This document shows positions 6,893 to 14,057 of a stretch of 37,596 nt of DNA, piece after piece. The notes beneath the pieces are model-generated. The model saw only the letters and a list, made by a program, of their open reading frames with translations, was not told the DNA's origin and made no database searches. The translations under genes were made by a program, and so were the position numbers. The stretch covers positions 1-37,596 of the forward strand of contig JAHBVY010000019.1 of the NCBI GenBank assembly GCA_019637265.1. Direction: 5' to 3'. Within the stretch, counting starts at the first letter, position 1; each line of letters begins with the position of its first letter. Source of the stretch: Polyangiaceae bacterium (lineage in GTDB: Bacteria > Myxococcota_A > Polyangia > Polyangiales > Polyangiaceae).

Positions 6893-8788
6893 CTAGCGCC
6901 GCGCCTCAGCGACCACTTTGCTCATCAGCGCGGCGAGGTCGCTGGGGTGCTTGAAGAGGCTGTAGCGGCCACCGCCGAACATGCGTGGGAGGTGGAAGCG
7001 CGCGTCGCGGTCGATGGCGAGCGCGTGGACCGTGATGCCGAGGGCGTCAGCTTCTCTTACGGCCTGCCGTACGTCGGCGACGCCGTGGCGGCCTTCGTAG
7101 CGGTCGTAGTCGTTGGGCTTGCCGTCGGTGAGCAGCATGAGCAGCCGGCGCCGCGCTTCGCGCCCGGAGAGCACGGAGGTGGCGTGGCGCAGCGCGGGGC
7201 CGATGCGGGTGTATCCGTCAGGATTGATGTCCAATAGCCGGTGGCGGGTCGCGGCCCAGGACTCATCGAAGCTCTTGATCAGATTGAAGCGACAGTCTGA
7301 GCGCGTGTGGCTGCTGAACGCGGCCACCTCGAGCTCGACGTCGCGTGAGGCGAGCGCCTCCCCCAAGGCCAGCGTGGAGTCGATTTCCAAGTCTAAAATG
7401 CGGGTGTCGTCCACCCAACCGTCGGTGGAGAGGCTCGAGTCCACCAAGAGCAGCGCGGCCAGGGTGGGCAGCGCGCGGCGACGATCTCGATGCAGGCGCT
7501 CGGGGGGTGTGGTGCGCGCCGCGACGCAGGCCAGGCGATCGACGAGGGCGTCTTCATCGAGCTCGGCGCCGTCCAGCTGACGCGGGCTCCAGCGCCGCTC
7601 GAGGGTGAGGCGATCGAGCTCACCGCAGATGGCGTCGACCTCACGGCGGTGCTGGCCGAGGCGCGTCGCGATGCTCGCGCGCGCGACGGGGTCCGGTAGG
7701 CGGGGCTTCACCTTCGCCACCCGCACGCGGCACCAAGCTGCGCGATACGCTCGGCGGTCGTGGTGCCACTCGGGGTAGGGGATCCCTTCTTTGCTCGCGC
7801 CCTCGGCGAGGTCGCCCACGCCACCCTCGAGCATGACGTCCACGCGCAGGAGCGATCGCGTGCGCTCGTCGCTGCGCATCATGTCGCGCAGGTCGAGGTT
7901 CTCGAGGGCCTCCAGGTGATCATCCAAGTCGTCTTCGCCATCGGGCGGCTTCGAGCCGCCGCGGTACTCCTCGGCGGTGTGGACCTTCTCGAAGGAGTGG
8001 GTCAGGGGGTTGGGCTCGTCCGTGTCCTTGGGCGCTTCGTGGCGGCGCACCTGCTCCACGGTCATGCCCTCGTGCTCTTTTCCACTTGGAAGTGACTCGC
8101 TGTCCTCGGCGCCGTGCACCTCCGCGTGCACCTTGGGCTTGGCGGCGCCCAGGCCGCCAAAGAGCGGGAACGCGCGGAGCGCCCCGGGCAACCTGCGGAT
8201 TTGCGCTACCGCGTCGGGGAAGGGCAGGGCATCGAGCGCTTGGGTGAGCTGCCGCTCCGCTTCCGTGAGGGGGAGGCCGAGCCGCGCGGCGACCCACGCG
8301 CCGAGCGCATCTTGCCGGGTGCGTGGCGTGTCCGGGCGCTGGGTGAGCAGCGCCCCTGCCAAACGGGTCATGCTCTCGTGGGCGGCGGGGAGCTCTTCGC
8401 TCAGCGCCTCCAGCACCTCGCGCGCCACGAACAGCGCCGCGAGCGCGCGCTCGTCGGCGGGGGCGTCAGCCGGACAGGGCGGCGCGGTGAGTCGCGCCGC
8501 GGTGGTGGCGAAGGCCACGCGGAGCGCGAACGCGAGCTGGTTCTGCTCCGGCGTCTCGAAGCCATCGAAATGCGGTGGGAGGAACAGCACGTCGTCCAGC
8601 AGCGCGCCGTCGTCCTTCGCGACTTGGATGGAGATGGGGCGCTCCGCCAGGGCGCTGGCGAGCACGCGCAGCCGCGGGATCTGCGGCGTGAGCGTGACCC
8701 GCCTCGCCAATACTTCAGGCTTCGGCGCGCTGCGCCTCCGCTCCACGGCGCGGTGGAGCCAACCGAAGAGCGCCTCGTCCCAGCCCAT
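6893..8788 (-). CDS. norD: NorD: VWA-domain NO-reductase activation protein
   Basis: The protein has 631 aa. The C-terminal ~180 residues form a von Willebrand A domain with a complete MIDAS: DSSLS (about residue 450), the Thr in DGYTRIGPAL, and LTDGKPND. The N-terminal two thirds is alpha-helical and includes an acidic linker near residues 210-290, as in NorD/CobT-like proteins. NorD works with the MoxR-type ATPase NorQ to mature cytochrome c-dependent NO reductase, probably inserting non-haem iron; that role is family knowledge. It follows norQ in the operon after a 119-bp AT-richer gap. The start MGWDEALFGWLH is preceded by GGTGAGG at good spacing. Confidence 0.9.
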   Translation of the reverse strand: MGWDEALFGWLHRAVERRRSAPKPEVLARRVTLTPQIPRLRVLASALAERPISIQVAKDDGALLDDVLFLPPHFDGFETPEQNQLAFALRVAFATTAARLTAPPCPADAPADERALAALFVAREVLEALSEELPAAHESMTRLAGALLTQRPDTPRTRQDALGAWVAARLGLPLTEAERQLTQALDALPFPDAVAQIRRLPGALRAFPLFGGLGAAKPKVHAEVHGAEDSESLPSGKEHEGMTVEQVRRHEAPKDTDEPNPLTHSFEKVHTAEEYRGGSKPPDGEDDLDDHLEALENLDLRDMMRSDERTRSLLRVDVMLEGGVGDLAEGASKEGIPYPEWHHDRRAYRAAWCRVRVAKVKPRLPDPVARASIATRLGQHRREVDAICGELDRLTLERRWSPRQLDGAELDEDALVDRLACVAARTTPPERLHRDRRRALPTLAALLLVDSSLSTDGWVDDTRILDLEIDSTLALGEALASRDVELEVAAFSSHTRSDCRFNLIKSFDESWAATRHRLLDINPDGYTRIGPALRHATSVLSGREARRRLLMLLTDGKPNDYDRYEGRHGVADVRQAVREADALGITVHALAIDRDARFHLPRMFGGGRYSLFKHPSDLAALMSKVVAEARR

Positions 8789-8799
8789 GCCTCACCGAA

Positions 8800-8851
8800 T
8801 TGGTTAGTAAAACAGACGAATAGATTGAGGTAAGTGAATTTGACTAACAAC
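8800..8851. promoter_or_regulatory. AT-rich inverted repeat in norQ-norD gap
   Basis: TTGGTTAGTAAAA at about 8800-8812 is inverted against TTTGACTAACAAC at 8839-8851, with imperfect arms of about 12 bp around a 26-nt spacer. It lies just upstream of the norD start, in a stretch clearly richer in A/T than the flanks. It may be an internal promoter or operator, or a remnant of an insertion; the sequence alone does not decide. It does not match the TGA-N6-TCA pattern of the two Crp/Fnr-type sites nearby. Confidence 0.4.
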
Positions 8852-8907
8852 TGTCACCAAGGGCTGCACGCCAGGAAGAGGTGCTCGGCACGCCCGCCAC
8901 GAAGGGG

Positions 8908-9678
8908 CTAGCAAACGAGGTGCACCACGTCGCGCAGCGCCGCGCTCACCTCGGGATCATCCGTCAGGGGAGCGACCAAGGCGTGAGTGCAGGCCACGCG
9001 CGGCGACACGCCCGCTTGGATGAGGCGCCCCGCGTGGACCAAGAGCCGCGTGGAGGCCGTCTCCGCGAGGCCCAGCTCCGAGAGCGAGCGGATCTTCCGA
9101 GCCAGGGCCACGAGGCGCTTGGCCATCTTCGCCTCGACCCCGCTCTCGCGCGCGACGATCTCCGCTTCGATGCTCGCCTCCGGGTACTCGAAGTCGATGG
9201 CCACGAAGCGCTGCCGCGTGGAGGGCTTGAGCTCCTTCGGCCCGCGGCGATACCCCGGGTTGAAGCTCGCGATCAGCTGGAACTCGGGCGGCGCGGTGAG
9301 CTGCTCCGCGTGGCGGTCCACGAACAGCTCGCGGCGGTGATCCGTGAGCGGGTGGAGCAGCACGATGACGTCCTCCCGCGCCTCGGCTATTTCATCGAGG
9401 TAAAGGATGGCGCCCTCGCGCACCGCGCGCGTCGCCGGCCCGTCTTGCCAGTAGGTGTCGCCGCCTCGCACCAGCCAGCGCCCCAAGAGATCGGCGGCGC
9501 TCGTCTCGTCGTTGCAGGCGACCGTGATCAGCGGGCGCCCGAGGCGCGCGGCCATCGCCTCCACGAAGCGGGACTTCCCGCAGCCGGTGGGGCCCTTCAG
9601 CAAGACGGGGAGGCGCGCCGCGCTGGCAGCGAGGAACACCTCCTCCTCATGACCGACGACGCGATAGTAAGGGCTCAA
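8908..9678 (-). CDS. norQ: NorQ: MoxR-type AAA+ ATPase for NO reductase
   Basis: An AAA+ ATPase of the MoxR/NorQ group, acting in the cytoplasm with NorD in NO-reductase maturation. Walker A GPTGCGKS is near residue 28-35 and Walker B ILYLDEIAE near 98-106. Sensor motif IASFNPGY and a clean NorQ-like C-terminus follow. The reading frame opens further upstream to 9759, but that part is Arg/Gly-rich and lies wholly inside norB. The TTG at 9676-9678 overlaps the norB stop (TTGA), gives about 256 aa (usual NorQ size) and starts directly before SPYYRVVGHEEEV, so it was chosen. Confidence 0.9.
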   Translation of the reverse strand: MSPYYRVVGHEEEVFLAASAARLPVLLKGPTGCGKSRFVEAMAARLGRPLITVACNDETSAADLLGRWLVRGGDTYWQDGPATRAVREGAILYLDEIAEAREDVIVLLHPLTDHRRELFVDRHAEQLTAPPEFQLIASFNPGYRRGPKELKPSTRQRFVAIDFEYPEASIEAEIVARESGVEAKMAKRLVALARKIRSLSELGLAETASTRLLVHAGRLIQAGVSPRVACTHALVAPLTDDPEVSAALRDVVHLVC

Positions 9679-11060
9679 GCGTCGGCCCCCGCGGGGACCC
9701 CCACGCCCTCTGGCTCGGGCTCGGCTGCCTGAGGCGTGCGCACCTCGCCCCGCGGCCAACCGTAGCGGATGAAGTTGTAGATGAACGCGATGATGCCGAG
9801 GGTGAAGAGCGCCGCCGCGAGGATGAGCCCAATGAAGTGCATCTCAATCTCCTCTTGCACCGCGAGGAACTCCATCCCCATGCGCCGCTCGAGCACCACC
9901 TGAGTCACCCCCGCGACACCGAACGCGAGCGTCATGCTGATCATCCCGATGTTCGAGGTCCAGAAGGCGAACGTCGCGCTCGGCTTGTCGTAGAGCTTAC
10001 GCCCCGTGAGCTTGGGCATGGCGTAGGTGATGATCGCGAGGATGAGCATCGCGTAAGCACCCCAGAAGGCCATGTGCCCGTGAGTCGCGGTGACCAGCGT
10101 GCCGTGGGTGTAGAGGTTCACTTGAGGCAGCGTGTGCGCGAACCCCAAGAAGCCAGCGCCCACGAAGGACATCACGCAGCAGCCGATGGTCCAAAGCAGC
10201 GCCGTTCTATTCTCGTGTTTTCGACCTCCGCGCTTCGCCATCGTGATGCCGTAGATGGCCATGCCGAGGAAGGCGAGCGGCTCGAGCGCGCTGAACAGAC
10301 CACCCACCAGGAGCCAGTAACGCGGCGCGCCGATGTAGTAGTAGTGGTGACCAGTCCCGAGGATGCCCGAGAGGAAGGTCAGGCCCACGATGATGTAGAG
10401 CCATTTCTCGATCACCTCGCGGTCCACGCCCGTGAGCTTGATGAGCAGGAACGCGAGGATACCGCCCATGATCAGCTCCCACACGCCCTCCACCCACAGG
10501 TGCACCACCCACCAGCGCCAGTAAGAGTCCACCGTCTGGTTGTCCGTGGGGATCATCCCTGGGAGGTAGAGCAGGGCCGCCATCAGGAGGCCGAAGTAGA
10601 GCACGGAGGCCGTGGTGGTGACGCGGTTCCCTTTGAAGATGGTCAGGCCGATGTTCACGATGAACAGCAAGACATCGATCACCACGAGGTAGTCTAGCGG
10701 CCTCGGGATCTCGAGGAACTTCCTCCCCTCCCACCAAGAGAAGTGGAAGCCCACCAGCGCGACGACGCCCACCACCACGAAGGCGATGAGCTGGACGGCG
10801 GCGAGCTTCGGCCAGTAAAGCTCACGCTCGGCCTCCTCCGGGACAATGTAGTAAGCCGCCCCCATGAAACCGCACAGGTTCCACATCACGAGGAGGTTGG
10901 TGTGCGTCGCGCGCGCGGTGTGGAAAGGGATGATGTCGTGGAGGACGTCATACCCCGCGTGCGCGAAGGCCATGATGAAGCCGTACACGAGCTGCAGGCC
11001 GAACAGCAGCATGCAGACGGCGAAGAACCAGTACGCGATGCGTTGGGATTCGTACTTCAT
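9675..11060 (-). CDS. norB: Nitric oxide reductase large subunit (cNorB)
   Basis: The protein has 461 aa and about 12 membrane helices. It is the haem b3/non-haem iron subunit that reduces 2 NO to N2O, taking electrons from NorC. Haem and FeB ligands are visible: His53 (ARATHTNLL), His187 with Glu191 and Glu195 (WVVHLWVEGVWELIMGG), His238-His239 (GTGHHYYYIG), and His327 and His329 (THGHMAFWGAY). The absence of a fused N-terminal quinol-oxidase domain and the partner norC 11 bp upstream mark it as the cytochrome c-dependent type. The soluble C-terminal tail is Pro/Glu-rich. The stop overlaps the proposed norQ start by 4 nt. Confidence 0.96.
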   Translation of the reverse strand: MKYESQRIAYWFFAVCMLLFGLQLVYGFIMAFAHAGYDVLHDIIPFHTARATHTNLLVMWNLCGFMGAAYYIVPEEAERELYWPKLAAVQLIAFVVVGVVALVGFHFSWWEGRKFLEIPRPLDYLVVIDVLLFIVNIGLTIFKGNRVTTTASVLYFGLLMAALLYLPGMIPTDNQTVDSYWRWWVVHLWVEGVWELIMGGILAFLLIKLTGVDREVIEKWLYIIVGLTFLSGILGTGHHYYYIGAPRYWLLVGGLFSALEPLAFLGMAIYGITMAKRGGRKHENRTALLWTIGCCVMSFVGAGFLGFAHTLPQVNLYTHGTLVTATHGHMAFWGAYAMLILAIITYAMPKLTGRKLYDKPSATFAFWTSNIGMISMTLAFGVAGVTQVVLERRMGMEFLAVQEEIEMHFIGLILAAALFTLGIIAFIYNFIRYGWPRGEVRTPQAAEPEPEGVGVPAGADA

Positions 11061-11071
11061 GCGACGTGCCT

Positions 11072-11755
11072 TCAGTCTTTGAGGGTTGCAAGGTAGTTGA
11101 CGACCGACTCGAGCTGCTCGTCGCTCAGGGGCAGCTTCGGCATGGTGGTGCCAGGGCGAACCGCCTGCGGGTCGCTCACCCAGCGCTTCAGGTAGGCGGC
11201 GTCATAGCGGGTGCCCACGCCGTCGAGCGCAGGCCCCACCACACCCCCGCGCCCGCCCACGGCGTGACAAGCGACGCACATCTGCCCGAAGATCTCCGGG
11301 GCGCCGCCGCTCGAGGCCTGCGCTGGCCCGGCTTGGCTCGCCAGCGGTGGATCCGCGGGGAAACCATTGAGATCCATCTGGTCGACCCACTTGAAGAACG
11401 CGATGAAGTCATTGATCTGCTCGTCAGTGAAGTCGTACTTCTGCATGCGGCGGCGCCCTGGGTACATGGCCTCTGGGTCGCGCAGCATGGCGCCGATGAA
11501 CTCGGGCCCGCGCCGGGAGAACACGCGGGTGAGCTCCGGGGCGTAGTAGGCGCCTTCGCCCAAGATGGTGTGGCACCCCATGCAGTTGGATTCATCGAAG
11601 AGGTGTTTGCCGCGAACGGCCTCCGGCGTGAGCTTGTCGGCGCCCGTCTGCTCCGGGACGCGCTTCAGCGTATCGATGGTCAGCAGGACGAACGCCAGGC
11701 TACAGAGCCCAGTCCCGACGATGAAGAAGGTTCGGGCGGCGGATTTCGACAGCAT
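11072..11755 (-). CDS. norC: NO reductase cytochrome c subunit with two c-haem domains
   Basis: The chosen ATG (11753-11755) gives 227 aa starting MLSKSAARTFFIVGTG, a single membrane anchor (about 9-27) as in NorC. Haem site 1 is CMGCH at 58-62, within the NorC-typical CHTILGEGAYYAPELT block. A second cytochrome c domain with CVACH at 160-164 and probable axial Met205 (TTMPKLPLS) follows a short Ala/Gly linker. Canonical NorC has one haem and about 150 aa, so this is a fused or extended form. It is the first gene of norC-norB-norQ-norD and donates electrons to NorB. The upstream in-frame stretch to 11899 looks noncoding. Confidence 0.92.
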   Translation of the reverse strand: MLSKSAARTFFIVGTGLCSLAFVLLTIDTLKRVPEQTGADKLTPEAVRGKHLFDESNCMGCHTILGEGAYYAPELTRVFSRRGPEFIGAMLRDPEAMYPGRRRMQKYDFTDEQINDFIAFFKWVDQMDLNGFPADPPLASQAGPAQASSGGAPEIFGQMCVACHAVGGRGGVVGPALDGVGTRYDAAYLKRWVSDPQAVRPGTTMPKLPLSDEQLESVVNYLATLKD

Positions 11756-11867
11756 CGTGCTCAGCCTCCGTGTGCGGCGCGCTGAGGCCAGGCGCCGTGG
11801 GTGGTCTCGGTGAGTGAGTTCATGTCCAAACTCAGCGCAGGGTGGTGGGGCGCCGCGCTCCGCACCA

Positions 11868-11879
11868 TGATCTAGGTCA
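11868..11879. promoter_or_regulatory. Crp/Fnr-type palindrome upstream of norC
   Basis: TGATCTAGGTCA has the TGA-N6-TCA core of Crp/Fnr/Dnr-type operators and sits 112 bp upstream of the norC start. A stronger relative lies at 13008-13023 upstream of the regulator gene. The second half-site is imperfect (GTCA rather than ATCA). Confidence 0.5.
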
Positions 11880-12040
11880 GGTCGGACGCATCGCCGCACC
11901 TCTGCCGATCAGGGCGCACTGTTTCGCGCAATGCCTGCGCGTCATTCGGGGTGTTGGCGCGTCGCCGCGCAAGGCTGAGCGATTCCTCCCGGAAACGGAC
12001 GCTCGTCCTGAGCGGGCGCTGCGACAGGCGTCGTCGTGTC

Positions 12041-12079
12041 GACGCGTCCACGGCGCGCTTCGCGGCGCAGCGCTCGTAG
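12041..12079 (+). repeat. Direct repeat copy 1 in norC upstream region
   Basis: This 39-nt unit around CGTCCACGGCGCGCTTCG is repeated at 12112-12150 with four or five mismatches. The offset is 71 bp. Both copies lie in the 426-bp gap (11756-12181) between norC and the regulator gene, which holds no convincing ORF. Confidence 0.65.
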
Positions 12080-12111
12080 CTCACGTGGATCGCGTGATGA
12101 GCCGTCGTGAT

Positions 12112-12150
12112 GGCGCGTCCACGGCGCGCTTCGTGGTGCAACGCTCGTAG
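12112..12150 (+). repeat. Direct repeat copy 2 in norC upstream region
   Basis: Second copy of the 12041-12079 unit, again ending in CGCTCGTAG. It finishes 31 bp before the regulator stop codon. The function is unknown. Confidence 0.65.
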
Positions 12151-12181
12151 GAAGCCTCGCGGCCGTCTCAGGTGCCGCGCT

Positions 12182-12913
12182 TCAGGTGGTGATCTCGCGC
12201 TCGAGCGCCTTCACGTCATGGAGCTCGATGCGATCGCGCATCATGGTCAGTGTACCGCTCTTTTTCCAGGCGCTGAGCGTGCGGATCACGGTCTCCACGC
12301 GCGCGTCGATGTACGTCGCGATCTGGGTGCGAGTGAGCGTGATGGGGATCACCACCTCCCCGCCATCCAGCTCGTCCCCGAAGCGACCCGCGAGGTTCAG
12401 GAAGAACAGCGCGAGGCGGCGGGCGACGGTGCCGGCCGCCATCACGTCGATTTTCCCATGTAGTAACCGAACCTGACTGAGCAGCGAGCGGTTCATCGCG
12501 TTGGCTGCGCGCGCGTCGCGCTCCATCAGCTCGAGCATCACCGCCGCCTCAATCGTCAATAGCCGCGCCTTTTCGCTCGACACCAGGGCGTCCGCTCCGT
12601 AGCGCCGCGACTCCAGCACCACCGGCATCCCCGGGCACTCCTTGGGCCCGAAGAAGGCCATCAGCGTCATCTCGGTGGCGGGCGTCGGCCGGCGGATCTC
12701 CACCAAGCCAGAGATGATGTAGTGGATGTGTCGCGCCTCCGCCCCACAGCGCCAGAGGGGGTCCCCGCGCTTCAGCGCGAGCAGCCGGCAATGGGGCTCC
12801 AGCGCGAGGAGCTCGCCATCGGTCAGCTCAGCGAATAAATGGCAGGTCCGCATCCGACTGAGCAGCGCGGAGCCCGATCGTGCGGGGTTCGACATCCGGC
12901 GCGAGCCTACCAT
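12182..12913 (-). CDS. Crp/Fnr-family transcriptional regulator (nitrogen-oxide type, likely)
   Basis: The protein has 243 aa. An N-terminal cyclic-nucleotide-binding-like beta-roll (about 25-140) is followed by a long dimerisation helix and a C-terminal winged helix-turn-helix (about 180-243) containing LTRTQIATYIDARVETVIRTL. It lacks the spaced N-terminal Cys cluster that binds the Fe-S cluster in Fnr, so a Dnr/NnrR-like haem/NO sensor or another ligand is more likely. It lies between the norCBQD operon and nrfHA. Palindromes of the family's operator type occur upstream of norC and upstream of this gene, so it probably controls both the NO-reductase operon and itself. The ATG at 12911-12913 has GGGAG upstream; 12895 is a second choice. 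Confidence 0.88.
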   Translation of the reverse strand: MVGSRRMSNPARSGSALLSRMRTCHLFAELTDGELLALEPHCRLLALKRGDPLWRCGAEARHIHYIISGLVEIRRPTPATEMTLMAFFGPKECPGMPVVLESRRYGADALVSSEKARLLTIEAAVMLELMERDARAANAMNRSLLSQVRLLHGKIDVMAAGTVARRLALFFLNLAGRFGDELDGGEVVIPITLTRTQIATYIDARVETVIRTLSAWKKSGTLTMMRDRIELHDVKALEREITT

Positions 12914-12929
12914 GGGGTGTGCTCCCGGT

Positions 12930-12961
12930 GTTTACATGGCGCGCTCACCTCGCGTGTAAAC
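12930..12961. promoter_or_regulatory. Inverted repeat GTTTACA-N18-TGTAAAC upstream of regulator
   Basis: A perfect 7-bp inverted pair lies 17 bp upstream of the regulator start on the minus strand. The arms are A/T-rich against GC-rich flanks. It could be an operator, or elements of the regulator's promoter. Spacing and sequence differ from the TGA-N6-TCA site, so a second protein may bind here. Confidence 0.45.
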
Positions 12962-13007
12962 GGTAGGCGTGATGACAACTCTGTCTCGCTCGGTTCAAAG
13001 TGGTCTG

Positions 13008-13023
13008 CCTGATCTCGATCAGG
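13008..13023. promoter_or_regulatory. Crp/Fnr-type operator palindrome
   Basis: CCTGATCTCGATCAGG has perfect 6-bp arms around CTCG and resembles the Fnr/Dnr/NnrR consensus TTGAT-N4-ATCAA. It lies about 95 bp upstream of the regulator (minus strand) and 35 nt upstream of a small ORF (plus strand, 13058). It could serve autoregulation, the plus-strand transcript, or both. Confidence 0.6.
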
Positions 13024-13057
13024 GCAAGCTGAGGGCAGCCGACGTAGGAGGCAGCGC

Positions 13058-13171
13058 ATGACGGAGCGAGAATTCGGGTTTTGGGGGTTTGGCACGTCGC
13101 TGGGAGCGCCGCCCAAGTTGGCTCGCCGTCAGTGCAGTCGCCGGCGCGCTGCGTGCGGTAACCTTACGTGA
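13058..13171 (+). CDS. Small ORF carrying the WGFG element (37 aa)
   Basis: ATG at 13058 follows AGGAGGCAGCGC (strong Shine-Dalgarno, spacing about 6). The peptide starts MTEREFGFWGFGTSLGAPPK and ends in an Arg/Cys-rich tail before TGA. The start of the lipoprotein ORF at 5552 is built alike (MTKQRQGVWGFG), with matching upstream DNA and the same codon phase. A Crp/Fnr-type palindrome lies 35 nt upstream of the ATG. It may be a leader peptide or small protein, or the ORF may be a by-product of a repeated DNA element. No family is recognised. Confidence 0.35.
   Translation: MTEREFGFWGFGTSLGAPPKLARRQCSRRRAACGNLT
13076..13093 (+). repeat. G-rich intergenic element, WGFG type (copy c)
   Basis: GGGTTTTGGGGGTTTGGC, identical to copy a at 2304-2321. 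Similarity to copies b and d extends downstream (GGCA.G.CGCTGGG). It lies in the 611-bp gap 12914-13524 between the regulator and nrfH. Confidence 0.75.
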
Positions 13172-13336
13172 GGTTTGAAATCCGCCCCAGCGAGCAGCCT
13201 TGCGAGCCTCCTCGCATGGCTCTCGGTGGTGAGTGACGATAATGCAAGTCAGCCGCAGGGTTGCTTGGGTTGAGTGCCAGTGAGCCTGGCCGGACGCGCA
13301 AATGTTGCGCGTTAGTCAGCTCCAGGGGACGTGCGG

Positions 13337-13368
13337 GCGCGGTGCAGGCAAACCCCCCGATCCCAAAC
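13337..13368 (-). repeat. G-rich intergenic element, CCTGCACCGCGC type (copy i)
   Basis: On the minus strand it reads GTTTGGGATCGGGGGGTTTG and then CCTGCACCGCGC. It matches the minus-strand copy at 27228-27257 and is related to the ACGGCACCGCG subfamily. It lies upstream of nrfH. The rest of 13172-13524 shows no recognisable gene. Confidence 0.65.
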
Positions 13369-13524
13369 ATGAGGATGGGTGTGTTTTCATCTCGAGAGGG
13401 GTGGTCGAGGGGCGGGTCGTGTGTCAGGAAGCGCCCGCGATGCGAACCGACCTCCCCTCCATGGCGCGCGTGCTCACGGGCCGCGCCGGCGCCGGACGTG
13501 GACCTACCCACGCCACGACACCGC

Positions 13525-14049
13525 ATGAATCGCGAGGATAGCCCGCTCAGCTCAGCCGAAGCCGCGAAGCCAGCCGGCGCCACGGGGCGCACCCGGCGCC
13601 TCGCCAGGGCGCTCGCGATCGCCGCGGTGGCCGGGTTCACCGCGCTGATTGGCCTAGGCACCTTCACGTTCGGTTACGGCGGTGGCGCGGCTTATTTGTC
13701 GGACAACCCCGCTGCTTGCGCCAACTGCCATGTGATGCAGGGGCACTTCGATGGTTGGCAGGCCTCGAGTCACCACGGTGTCGCGGTTTGCAACGACTGT
13801 CACCTCTCGCCTCACCCCGTGGGGCGCTGGGTGGTGAAGGCGGATAACGGCTTTTTTCACTCGCTCGCCTTCACGACGAATGATTTCCACGAGCCCATTC
13901 AGATCAAGCCCCGTAATCGTCGCGTGACGCAGGCCGCCTGTCTCCATTGTCACGCTGAGCTCGTTCACTCGCTGCTGCCCGCTAAAGAAGGGGGCGACAT
14001 GCTCAATTGCGTTCATTGCCACACTGACGTCGGCCACGCGCTGCGCTGA
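13525..14049 (+). CDS. nrfH: Cytochrome c nitrite reductase small subunit, NrfH-like tetrahaem quinol dehydrogenase
   Basis: The chosen ATG gives 174 aa, normal for NrfH/NapC-family proteins. One N-terminal membrane anchor spans about 28-50. Four c-haem motifs follow: CANCH (65-69) with the NrfH-typical Met just after (VMQGH), CNDCH (89-93), CLHCH (139-143) and CVHCH (162-166). The protein takes electrons from the quinol pool and passes them to NrfA in the periplasm. The frame is open upstream to 13261, but that stretch overlaps a repeat element and has no membrane or haem features. nrfA starts 8 bp downstream, so the two are cotranscribed. Confidence 0.93.
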   Translation: MNREDSPLSSAEAAKPAGATGRTRRLARALAIAAVAGFTALIGLGTFTFGYGGGAAYLSDNPAACANCHVMQGHFDGWQASSHHGVAVCNDCHLSPHPVGRWVVKADNGFFHSLAFTTNDFHEPIQIKPRNRRVTQAACLHCHAELVHSLLPAKEGGDMLNCVHCHTDVGHALR

Positions 14050-14057
14050 GGAGCCCC

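Noticed and set aside
13261..13524. Long N-terminal extension of NrfH
   Set aside because: It crosses a repeat element and lacks any feature. The ATG at 13525 gives the normal NrfH length and membrane anchor.
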